Shown: in pieces, positions 43,722 through 53,399 of the stretch
Position numbering within the stretch: the first letter of the stretch is position 1
Layout: each line of letters opens with the position of its first letter
From: Semisulcospira habei
Taxonomy: Eukaryota > Mollusca > Gastropoda > Semisulcospiridae
Length of the DNA stretch: 64,000 nucleotides
Direction: 5' to 3'
NCBI GenBank assembly: GCA_036245525.1
Contig: BTPG01000004.1
Span: 47,612,823-47,676,822 of the forward strand
The notes under the pieces: generated by a model
Database searches by the model: none
Told to the model about the DNA's origin: nothing
What the model saw: the letters and a program-made list of their open reading frames with translations, nothing else
Made by a program: the position numbers and the translations under genes

Positions 43722-44096
43722 GTAATACCTCTTGCAGCTTGCGTTCAAACTTGCTGTTCTTTCTTTCACCCTGAACTCTCTAGTATTTTCCTGTTTTTAT
43801 TTTTTTATAAGGGACTTTTTAGGATGGAATGTGTTTTCAGTAGCACACACATGACTTCATATGCGTGTATGCCTCTAACTCCGACAGTGAAGTAACAAGG
43901 TAAAATTTATGTCGTGTAGTTACGCGAACCTCGCTGCAGTACGTACATTTGGCTTGAAGCACCATAGGTGCATGCATGCATTATGTGCATGTGCATATTT
44001 ATGTAAACACTAAAACCTCTGATGATTGTGTACATACAAGCGTGATCTCTCTGTGTCTCCGTTGTAAAATAAAGATTCATTGATTCTGTCTCGCGC

Positions 44097-44137
44097 ACTC
44101 TCTCTGTGTCTCACACTCTCTCTCTCTCTCTCTCTCT
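44097..44137. repeat. (TC)n tract at the 5' border of the I-clade LINE
   Basis: CTCTCTCTGTGTCTCACACT followed by TC units to 44137. The LINE begins right after it (GCCCACTGGGCACAGG). Confidence 0.9.
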
Positions 44138-44787
44138 GCCCACTGGGCACAGGCCTCCACATGGCGTGGGTGGGTAGTCTCCTCAGTCCCTGACTGAGTG
44201 GGCTAGCAGAGGGGTGCCATCTTTGTCCAGGATTAGGACTTGATGTCAGCAGATAAATTATGTTGTTCAGTCTTTTTCACTGGTCCGGTTTTTAAGGAGC
44301 TGTGCTTACCCAGGTCCTACCATGTTGGATTGGTCCTTAAAAATACACGTGAGCTTTTGGTCCTTTGGATCCCAAGTGTTTGCCGTGCTTGGAGAGCCGT
44401 GTCGGGGGAGAAAAGGATCCTGGTGGCTGAAACACTCCACTTTGGCCTTGACTTCTGCCTAAACGGGAGGCTAGTCGTACCGGCCTAGTCAATCGGCTCT
44501 TGTCATGTCGAGCCCTATCCCCCTGTTGACATGCGGGTTGTTATACGGAGCACCATGCTATAGCCTCTGATGCTGACTAGGTGCTTTTCGCCAGTGTTCC
44601 CCTGCATTCAACAGTGTGATAGAAGGCGGTGGCTCAAATGGTTCAATCGGGCTTACCCCCTTGAGTATATCTTTCGGGCAGTGTCCATTGTGCATCGGCT
44701 GGAGACCCGCCGACAGTTGCACTTTCCCTTGTTGGGCTCGGTGGCGGGCGGGGACCCCCGGGGGATGAATATCTATCATACTATAAT

Positions 44788-46235
44788 ATGGAAAATATCA
44801 AAAAACCAAAACTGGCACCAAAGCGGCACATAGCCGCCGACATTGTTATTGAGAACGATAGTGACTCTGACTGTGAGGAAGCGACGCCTCAGGCGTCGGC
44901 CGCCTGGCCTCGCTTTTTCATTATCCACAGCAAAGTTAAAGAGAAGCCTGTTTCCAAGCTGCACCCTTTCCTGGTAGGGGAGACCCTCAGGAGCCGTGTT
45001 GGCAGGCCTGAGACCCAGCGCCTCAGGTCTGGTGACTTTCTGGTAGAGTGCCGTACCCGGGCACACTCCAATGGGCTACTGAGGCTCTCCTCCATCGGAG
45101 ACACTCCAGTGGAGGTCACTCCCCACAAAACAATAAATTCCTCTAGAGGAGTGATTAAAGATCAAGCACTGGCCGAACTGTCTGAAGATGAACTTGTACA
45201 GAACCTTAAGTCACAGGGGGTGACCTACGTCGGGCGCTTCATTTCCAAACGAGGTGGTAGGGAGATCCGCCTCCCTACCATCATCCTGACGTTTGGCACC
45301 CCCACAGCTCCTACTACCATCTGGGGAGGTTACTACTCCCTAAAAGTGAAAAAGTACGTCCCTCTCCCCCTCCGGTGCTTTAAGTGCCAAAAGTATGGCC
45401 ATGGGCAGAAGACATGCCGCCAGGCAGAGGCTCTATGCGCTTGTTGCACTAAGCCCGGACACTCTGCTGAGTCCTGCACAGCCATCCCCCTGTGTGTGAA
45501 TTGCCAGGGGGCGCATATGGCTTCGGACAAGAAGTGCCCTCGTGGGATCTCCGAGTGCAGGATTCAGCAGGTGCGTGTGGAGAAGGGGCTGTCCTTTGCG
45601 GACGCCAAAAAACTGGTTGATGGCCCTGGTGCAGCTCAGGCTGCGCCATACTCAAATAACAACTTTGTGTATACTTTCAGTGCTGCGGTGGCAGGCAAGC
45701 GCCCCACCAAAGACTTCTCTTGTCAAACCCCAACTTCTTGGTTGGGGGCGGAGCCTCGGATCCTCTCGCCCCTGGAGAGTAACCCTCCTCCGGTGGTGAC
45801 GAGGAGCCAGGAACGCAGAAGGCGGACGCTACCGGTCCGGTGGCACCGCCTTCTGCTGCCCCTAAGCCTCAGCCCCCACCCAAACCTGCTAGTTTGTCAA
45901 CGCCAAAGGTTTCTGGCTCTGGTCAGCCTTCTAAGGCCGCTAACTCTAGCGGCAGGACCGCTGCCCAGGACCAGAAGTCTAAGAAATCTATGGGACCGCC
46001 GTGCGCACGGGCCCAGAAAGGGAACACTGATGTCCCCCTTCAAAACAAATATGCTGCATTGGAGGAGCAGATGGAGGGAGTGGAAGTTGTCGTTGCCGAT
46101 GCTGCGGCAGCTCCACCCCCTTCATCTCCTAAGAACCAGAGGAGGCCCGGGAGCCGGCCCCCCTCTGTTTCTCCAACTCCTTCCAAGGCAAAGGAAAAAG
46201 GGGGGAAAAACTCCGCACCCCCAGATAAGACATAA
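44788..46235 (+). pseudogene. LINE ORF1 (gag-like nucleic-acid-binding protein), one frameshift
   Basis: The ATG at 44788 opens MENIKKPKLAPKRH. The region KYVPLPLRCFKCQKYGHGQK (about 45350-45410) starts three zinc knuckles: CFKCQKYGHGQKTC, CACCTKPGHSAESC and CVNCQGAHMASDKKC. After about 45780 the reading moves to another frame. The proline/serine-rich tail in that frame (VAPPSAAPKPQPPPKP at 45840; NKYAALEEQMEGVEVV at about 46050) ends at 46235, two bases before the ORF2 ATG. ORF1 coats the RNA and chaperones nucleic acid in this class. An overlapping long frame to 46281 beyond the shift is an artefact. Confidence 0.85.
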
Positions 46236-46237
46236 TC

Positions 46238-49200
46238 ATGGACTCTCTGCTTCAGTGGAATTGTCGTGGTTTTCAAGCTAACTTTGAGGAATTACGTCTT
46301 TTAGTCAAGTGCTATAACCCCTCAGTAATATCTCTTCAGGAGACTTACCTAAAGACTTCTGACCCTGTGTCCTTTAATGGTTTTAACGTTATACATAAAG
46401 GCTCTGATTCGGAGAGGCGCTCGGGTGGAGTGGCTCTTCTCATTAGTAGCCAAATTTTATGTAGCCCCGTTAGCATCGACACCTGTCTTCAGGCTGTCGC
46501 AGCTCGGGTTACCTTGAAGAAGACCATAACCATATGCAGTATTTACCTGCCACCATCCCTGCGGGTCTGTAGTAATGATGTTTTTTAATTTAGTAGATCA
46601 ACTGCCCCCTCCCTTTATTCTCATGGGGGATTTTAACGGTCACACTCACCTTTGGGGTAGTGACCACTATGATGGCAGAGGTCAGATGTTAGAAGATGTT
46701 TTTTCTCAACTTAACCTATGTGTCTTTAACGATGGCTCACCTACATACTCTAACTCGGGTTCAGGATCTAGTTATGTTCTAGACCTCACTGTGTGTGATC
46801 CTTCTCTCATGCTGGACTTTGACTGGAAGGTTCACGATGACCTGTGTGGTAGTGGCCACTTCCCAGTAGTCCTGTCATCGGTCAGCTGTGAGGAGGATCC
46901 GCTGGTGGGGCGCTGGAATCTCAAGAAAGCTAACTGGCCTCTGTTCGCCTCCCTCTGTCAGTCTCGTATTACAGAGGAGGTGGTCATGTCAGCTGAAGAA
47001 CCTGTTTCTTCTTTTACTACTATTTTGTTGGACGTAGCGGGTGAAACCATCCCTAAAACTTCCGCATCAGTCCCTCGGAAGCCAAGAGTACCATGGTTCA
47101 ATAAGGAGTGCCGCAAGGCCCAAAAAGCGCACAAATCTGCTCAGCGACATGTTTTCCGTACTCCGTCGCAAGTGAATATTTTAACCTTTAAAAGACAGAG
47201 GGCGAAAGCCCGTTACATTTTTAAACGTGAACGCCGTGCTTCCTGGAGACGCTTCGTCTCATCTTTAACTTCTCGGACTCCGTCCCAGAAAGTATGGAGG
47301 GCTGTTCGAGGAATTAGGGGCAGGGGTGGCTCGGCTTCTGTCAGCCATCTTAGAGATGGTGCCAGCTTGGTCACAGATAAAAAAGCTGTGGCCAATTTGC
47401 TTGCCTCCACCATTGCCCATAATTCTTCAACAGAGCATTATTCACCCTTCTTCCAGAGAGAGAAGGAGAAGCGAGAGTCTCGTATTTGTGATTTTAAGTC
47501 CGATAACTCAGAAGACTATAATGCCCCTTTTACATTATCCGAATTGCAGCAAGCCTTGAAGAAATGTAATGACTCTGCTGCTGGCCTAGATACCATCCAC
47601 TATCAATTCCTAACGCATCTGCCTGAGAGGTCACTCCTTGTACTTCTCAAGGCCTTTAACCATATCTGGAGAACTGGTCATTTTCCGCCATCTTGGCGCC
47701 AGGCTGTGGTTGTACCGATCCCCAAGCCGGGTAAGGATCCTTCCGACCCGGGCAACTACCGGCCTATCGCTTTGACATCATGTTTATGTAAAACTATGGA
47801 GCGCCTGGTCAACGCCCGCCTGGTGTGGCATCTTGAGTCACAGGGTCTCCTCACAGACCTCCAGTGCGGTTTCCGGCGCTTCCGTAGTACAACTGACCAT
47901 TTAGTCCGCTTTGAATCATTTATTCGAGACTCTTTTGTCAACAAGCAGCATGTCTATGCAATTTTCTTCGATCTTGAGAAGGCATATGACACTACCTGGA
48001 AGTATGGCATAATGTCTGACTTGTTGGACATGGGTTTTAAAGGGCACCTGCCCGTTTTTATTCACAATTTTTTGACTAACAGGTCGTTCCATGTCCGTGT
48101 GGGCTACACCCTCTCCGACTCCTTTGAACAGGAGATGGGTGTCCCACAGGGCAGCATTCTATCTCCTGTTTTATTTAGTATTAAAATTAATAACATTGTA
48201 AAGGCCGTCAAGGATGATTCTGAATGCTCTTTGTTTGTTGACGACTTTGCTTTGTGCGCACGTGGTCGAGGACTTGCGTCCCTTGAGAGGCGCTTGCAGC
48301 TGTGCGTTGATCGCATCCAGTGGTGGGTGTCTCTCAATGGATTCAGGTTCTCGCCCTCCGTGCATTTTACTAACCAGACGAAATTTTTTCCAGAACCTAG
48401 CCTGAGCATTGCTGGAGTGCCAATTAAGGTGGCCAAGGAGGCAAAGTTTCTGGGGGTCATTTTTGACAAAAGACTTACCTTCCGCAACCATATTAATTAC
48501 CTTAGAACCTCTTGTCAGAAGGCTCTCGACATTCTTCGTGTCGTCGGTTGTACTGACTGGGGTGCGGACCGTACTGTCTTACTTCGTCTGTACCGGGCCC
48601 TTGTTCGGTCCAAACTGGATTACGGCTCTGTGGTGTATGGCTCAGCTTCCAAGTCTGTGCTACAGCGTCTGAACACAATTCACCATCAGGGTCTGCGGAT
48701 ATGTCTTGGGGCCTTCAGGACGTCTCCAGTTCCTAGTCTGTATGTCGAGGCAGGGGAGCCTTCTCTCAAGCTCCGCCGCATCCGCCTCATGCTCAGCTAT
48801 GTTCTGAAACTGAAGGCCCATCCAGACAATCCTGCCTATGATTGTGTTTTTAAACCATCGTTTGCAGAGATTTACGATACCCATCCGGGAGCTGTCCGTC
48901 CACTTTCTTTCCATGTCTGACCTCATCTGCAGGCGGCCGGATTGGACCTGGATAGAGTTTCAGAATCCCTGCAACACATCACTCCACCTTGGCTCTTACC
49001 AGTTCCTGACATCTTGCTGGACTTGACTGCCCACAAGAAAGACTCTACTCCATCAGCCATATACCAACAGAGCCTCAATGAACTGCTTTCAATTTTTCCT
49101 GGCTATTGTCGTATCTATACCGATGGGTCAAAGTCTGAGGATGGGAGAGTGGCTGCGGCCGCAGTGTCCTCTCTCCATCCTAGACGCCCATTTAAGCACC

Positions 49201-49919
49201 GCCTCCCAGACCACTCATCTGTATTTAGTGCGGAACTGCAGGCGGTTCTGCTGGCACCCAGGCATGCTTATCGATCTAGAGAAAGGAACTTCCTGATTCT
49301 GTCTGACTCACTTTCTGCCCTGCAGGCCCTTCAGGGCACGGGAAATGACCACCCACTGCTGGTGCAGATCAGAGAGCTCCACGCGGACTTGATGAAGGAA
49401 TATTATGACATCATTTTTATTTGGGTGCCAGGGCATGTGGGCATCGAAGGCAACAGGATCGCAGATTCTGCTGCCAACGATGCCCGCAATGACCCTGTCC
49501 CTGACACACAGACTGTTTATAGTGATTTTAGACATGTGGCTAGTGCATACATAGCCCGTGAGTGGCAGTCCGAGTGGGACAAAGAGGAAGCTAACAAGCT
49601 GCATGAAGCCCTTCCTAAGTTGTCCGACGGTCTACCTTATCGCTGCGGCAGCCGCCGTGAGGAGACTGTCCTGGCTCGGCTCCACATCGGCCACACGTAT
49701 GTTACGCACTCTTATTTACTTAAACAGGAGGAGCGTCCATGGTGTTATGCCTGCGACGAGCAGTACTCTGTTCAACACTTTTTGTTGTCTTGTGCTGATC
49801 TAATCGACACAAGGTATAAACATTTCACGGCAGACTCCTTGAAGGTTTTGTTCCGGGATGTGCCCCCGGACAACATCTTCAGTTTTCTGAGGGAGTGCCA
49901 TATTTTTAATAAGATTTGA
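46238..49919 (+). pseudogene. LINE ORF2: endonuclease, reverse transcriptase, RNase H; two lesions
   Basis: The ATG at 46238 opens MDSLLQWNCRG. Endonuclease motifs: QWNCRG, SLQETYL, GGVALLI, MGDFNGH, and GSGHFPVVL where SDH is expected (the second copy at 62330 has GSDHF, so the catalytic Asp is changed here). A one-base gain in a T run near 46580 shifts the frame. RT: PIPKPGKDPSDPGNYRPIA, QCGFRRFRSTTDHLV, FFDLEKAYDTTW, GVPQGSILSPVLF, catalytic FVDDFAL. A TGA at 48918 follows SFHV. RNase H: IYTDGSKSEDG, SAELQAVLLA, ILSDSLSALQAL, WVPGHVGIEGNRIADSAAND, all acidic residues and His present. The end has a zinc-finger-like C-x2-C-x7-H-x4-C (CYACDEQYSVQHFLLSC). About 1,220 codons. Confidence 0.9.
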
Positions 49920-50134
49920 GCGTTTATGGATTATGATGTTTCTATTATTTTGACCTTTTTGAGAGTCTTTCGACGTTTTCTTTAAAGACCTGTGCGACAT
50001 TTTAGCCTGACATATTTTTAAGGTATATTTACATCATGTCTTAAGACCTTTCTTTTAGTCTGGCTGACCAGATTTTTACCCTTCCCGCCGTGAGATGGCC
50101 TTAGTTGCCTGCTCGGCGTTAAACCCAAATAACT

Positions 50135-50135
<1 letters not shown>

Positions 50136-50214
<79 letters not shown>
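50136..50214. repeat. (TC)n tract at the 3' border of the LINE
   Basis: About 39 TC units directly after CCCAAATAACTAAC. The second half of the TC target or a tail grown at insertion. Confidence 0.95.
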
Positions 50215-50215
<1 letters not shown>

Positions 50216-50217
<2 letters not shown>

Positions 50218-50385
50218 GGGTAGCTGGGTGGCTCGGTGATATAGCGTTCGACTCATCCGAAAGGTCGTGGGTTCGAACCCAGCTGGGGTCACAATTTGTA
50301 CAGACCTCTTTTCGGTGCCCTGTCTTTGAAATCACCTTCGTGGTGGACAAAAGATGTTAAGCCCTAAACGTTTTTCTCACTTCTT
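50216..50385 (+). mobile_element. tRNA-derived SINE
   Basis: GGTAGCTGGGTGGCTCGGTG, then CGTTCGACTCATCCG and box B GGTTCGAACCC, with CCAGCTGGGGTCACA pairing back to the start: a tRNA-like fold of about 75 bases. The non-tRNA body contains CAGACCTCTTTTCGGTGCCC and ends AAGATGTTAAGCCCTAAACG. The body makes a true tRNA gene unlikely, and no CCA or T-run terminator directly follows the fold. Confidence 0.7.
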
Positions 50386-50870
50386 TTCTATCTCTCAACA
50401 CTACAAAGTAAAGTAAATGAATCGGTGGTTGAGTCTACTGCAACGTAACGTTGATGAAATTTCGTGGCTTTGGTGTGTGCAAAAAAATTCATGTTAAGCA
50501 GCCCATTTAAAACTGAACATTTGCTGTTAACTACATATCAGAAACATCAACTCCAACCCAAACTTTATCACTGCAATAACTTACTTGTGTACATGTTTGA
50601 TTGTTTCTGAACGTCGATTATTGGGCGTCATAGCTAGTAGATGAAAAGTTTGAAAAGTCACATAAAAAAACTATTTCTCTCCATAAAAATGTATTTTTAC
50701 TGTCTCAATTCCGTAATAACTGTTGTAAACTGTTATTCCAATTTGTTAACAGTTTGTATGCATGCATTTTAATACTTAAAAGACAACATGTAAGACTCGG
50801 AGTAACTCACTCTATCTCACTCTCTCTCTCTCTCCACGTGCGCGCACTTGCATGCACGTATGCATGCACT

Positions 50871-50910
<40 letters not shown>

Positions 50911-51505
50911 TATAACGGCTTATGGTTGGTGCATGATATGCCTGGCACCATGCCAATCATTTGCCAACCTTGAACTTTAGTTCTTGATTTATTCACAGCA
51001 AGATGCACATATCAGACAATGTGGAAACATGATGTACTAAGCTAAAGAAAAGCACACTGCAGAAAACAGCTCACACTTGTTACTTTCAGCCATCAATGCG
51101 CTGCTTTCTCCTCTCTACTTTCTGTTTTGGTTTGTTGCTAATAATAGCTGAGTGTACCGGTACACGGCACCCGTACCGGTGCAATGCCATATTGTTTGTT
51201 GTGTTTTGTTTTTTGTGGGGGGGTAGGGGGGGAGGGAGGGGGGGGGGGGTAATTTCAGTCTGTTGACAATATTTCTGAATGCTTGTGAGATGGAGGGGGG
51301 ATGGGGGGGGGGGGGGAATTTCAGTCTGTTGACAATATTTCTGAATGCTTGTGAAAGATGAAACCTGATCAAACTGGTTTTCGATCAGAATATGTCCAAT
51401 CAGAATTGCTCTTTCTCTTGAGCGCGCAGTTCCATCTCTTTCATACTTGACCATTTTGTGATGTTTTTTCCACAGTTTGTGAATGGAAGGCAAAAGCATT
51501 CAGTC
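50386..51505. other. Intergenic or intronic, low-complexity stretches
   Basis: Holds a (CA)n tract (50874-50907) and two G-rich blocks (51215-51250 and 51295-51316), each followed by the same 50 bases (AATTTCAGTCTGTTGACAAT to GAATGCTTGTGA). A local duplication of about 95 bases produced the pair. No gene. Confidence 0.7.
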
Positions 51506-52012
51506 AGTCAATCGATCAGTGAACTTTATTGTTCCAAATACATGTTGCCACGTACAGAAAAATGTGTCTCCATGGGTGCAACTTATAATAATAATAATAA
51601 TAATAATACCGTTATTATATAGGCGCTTTTTCTCAATTTTGGGGAAATCGACTCAAAGCGCCGCGCCTGAAACCCAACACTCACACTCACGAAACAGACA
51701 CGGATTTACGCCATTTAAGACAAACACAGTACAAGACAAATGAAGGGCCAGTCAGCTACTGAAGTTACAGAGATTTTTTTATCGCTTGTATTTGAAATTT
51801 TGTAAAGTGGCCTGAGACCGGTACCAAAGTGTGGGGGGTGGAAGAACCGGAGTACCCGGAGAAAGAATCACTCACACTCACACAGCACTTTATGTCTAAC
51901 AAATGGACAGTGGTTCATGACAAGTGTAGCCGATCGCCAAGGTGTCTCGTGCCGGTTTCCAACAGCCCCAACCCGATCTGAACCTCCCTAACACAAAGCA
52001 TATTAAAGACAT
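51506..52012 (-). mobile_element. LINE 3' end, minus copy, split by a SINE
   Basis: The minus strand matches the end of the element at 31265-31497: TTGTGTTAGGGAGGTTCAG, CCTTGGCGATCGGCTACAC, CTGTACGTGGCAACATGTAT and AATAAAGTTCACTGATCGAT. Interrupted at 51582-51893 by the (ATT)n SINE. Confidence 0.8.
51582..51893 (-). mobile_element. SINE-like element with (ATT)n tail, copy 3
   Basis: On the minus strand: GATTCTTTCTCCGGGTACTC, then ACTTTGGTACCGGTCTCAGG, GCGCGGCGCTTTGAGTCGAT and AAAAGCGCCTATATAATAAC, then ATT units. Same layout as the 26475-26781 copy, about 75-80% alike by eye. Truncated before the tRNA-like head. Confidence 0.8.
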
Positions 52013-52045
52013 CTCTGTGTTTTCTGAACATGTAAACTAATGTTC

Positions 52046-52258
52046 TTAACTCATTACATCCTGAGGCTGATTTTGTAAAATTCGCTTATTGTCCTATTGA
52101 AGGCTATATGATGGATTAGGAGATAGATCAACTGTTTTAGTTCAAGGGTAATGCCAGAATAGCTTGGCGCCTCAGGCGTCAAGCTATTCTGGCACCACCC
52201 TTGAACTATCAGTCAAATTAATATCAAGCGGTAGGTGTATCAGGATGAAAAGGGTTAA
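52046..52258 (+). mobile_element. TTAA hairpin MITE, subfamily C, copy 30
   Basis: TTAACTCATTACATCCTGAG to GGATGAAAAGGGTTAA; stem nearly perfect (GTAATGCC against GGCACCACC) around GGCGCCTCAGGCGTC. Confidence 0.93.
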
Positions 52259-52851
52259 ACTTTCTGCTTGGCTAAAAACAAATAATGACAACACATAAAT
52301 AACAGTAAGAATAGACAAAGCATACCGGTACTTCCAAAGTTGCTACATGTGGGCTTGTTGATATGAGAACAGCACCAGCTGTTACACTATCGTTTAGACA
52401 TAAACAGTCACAATCTTAATAATTGTGACCACAGACAAACATGTATACAAACAATAAATTTAAAAAAGGAACTAGAAAGTATGAAATGGATGATGCAGAA
52501 GAGCAGTTTGCAACAACAGAAATAATCGGTTATACAATCGACGACGCTTAAGTCTAACCTGCAGGGGAATTCCTTTTGTTCATTGAACTTATCTGTTGTT
52601 CAACTTATCCATCATTCAGATTAGTCAAAGTTTTCACAAAGTTGTTCGACTTAAGCAGGTTTGTTTTTATGATTAATGGACAGATCTGTTCAAATCTCTC
52701 TGAAATATATTTAAAAAACATATACAGTGATCTGTGATGATGTACGCTTTGCAATAATCCAAGTAGAAAGTTGCGTTTATTTGAAGATCTCACTGCCCTG
52801 AAAAATAGCAAAATTATTTGTACAGAAGACTATGTACCGGGTACTCATAAA

Positions 52852-52896
<45 letters not shown>

Positions 52897-52936
52897 CAGA
52901 GAGAGAGGGATTTTCAAATTTATGTGAAGATCTGAA
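52259..52936. other. AT-rich sequence, one (CA)n tract
   Basis: No gene or repeat recognised apart from (CA)n at 52855-52893. Confidence 0.6.
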
Positions 52937-53255
52937 AAATGAATTTTTCTCTAAAATGTAGTTTTGCAAAAAATACTTTCCAATGACATTACTTTGCGGA
53001 AGGATCTACTAGCTCACGTAATTTTAGCCTAAGGACCCGTAGTGCTCCCACACAACCCGGGAGGCACTCAGGGATCCCAACAACAAGGTCGTGAGTAGTC
53101 TCCCATGCCCAACCGGTCCCGTGTCACGTGGTGTGACCAACCAGTCAGGATACTTAGCTTACCAGCGGCAAGCGGGGCAGGTGGGAGGGTCCTCCCAGTA
53201 ATGTCATCGGTAAGTTTTTTTTTTTTTAAATACATTTTAGAGAAAAATTCATTTA
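52937..53255. repeat. Left terminal repeat of the DIRS-like element
   Basis: CTACTAGCTCACGTAATTTT, TAGCCTAAGGACCCGT, ACCCGGGAGGCACTCAGGGA and GTGTGACCAACCAGTCAG reappear inverted at 55541-55700. The repeat also folds on itself: AATGAATTTTTCTCTAAAAT (52938 on) pairs with ATTTTAGAGAAAAATTCATT (53234 on). Confidence 0.8.
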
Positions 53256-53399
53256 TTTCCTTAAAAACATTACCTATGACATTACTTTGTGGAAGAATTG
53301 CGAAAAGGAGGAGGGTGCCGCTAAAACAGCGCAAGAACACCGCCGGAGGGACTTGGCCACACCCGCGGTCCTGTTCGCAAACTCCCGACAATTTTAGTT

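Larger units (their letters stand above)
44138..50136 (+). mobile_element. Nearly full-length I-clade LINE (about 6 kb)
   Basis: Order: 5' UTR (44138-44787), ORF1 gag with zinc knuckles, ORF2 with AP-type endonuclease, reverse transcriptase and RNase H, and a 3' UTR ending GCGTTAAACCCAAATAACTA before (TC)n. Domain order with RNase H after the RT places it in the I group. The lesions are few: one frameshift in ORF1, one in ORF2 and one in-frame TGA. No hairpin MITE has landed in it. It lies in the last visible PRKD intron and is flanked by TC repeats on both sides. Confidence 0.9.

Noticed and set aside
44776..46276. Minus-strand frames and the + strand frame end beyond 45800 as separate genes
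   Set aside because: Antisense or out-of-frame readings of LINE ORF1; the Pro/Ser-rich + frame at 45840 is the real ORF1 tail.
50216..50290. A functional tRNA gene
   Set aside because: It has box A and B and a partial fold, but is followed by a SINE-type body and lacks a T-run terminator after the fold.
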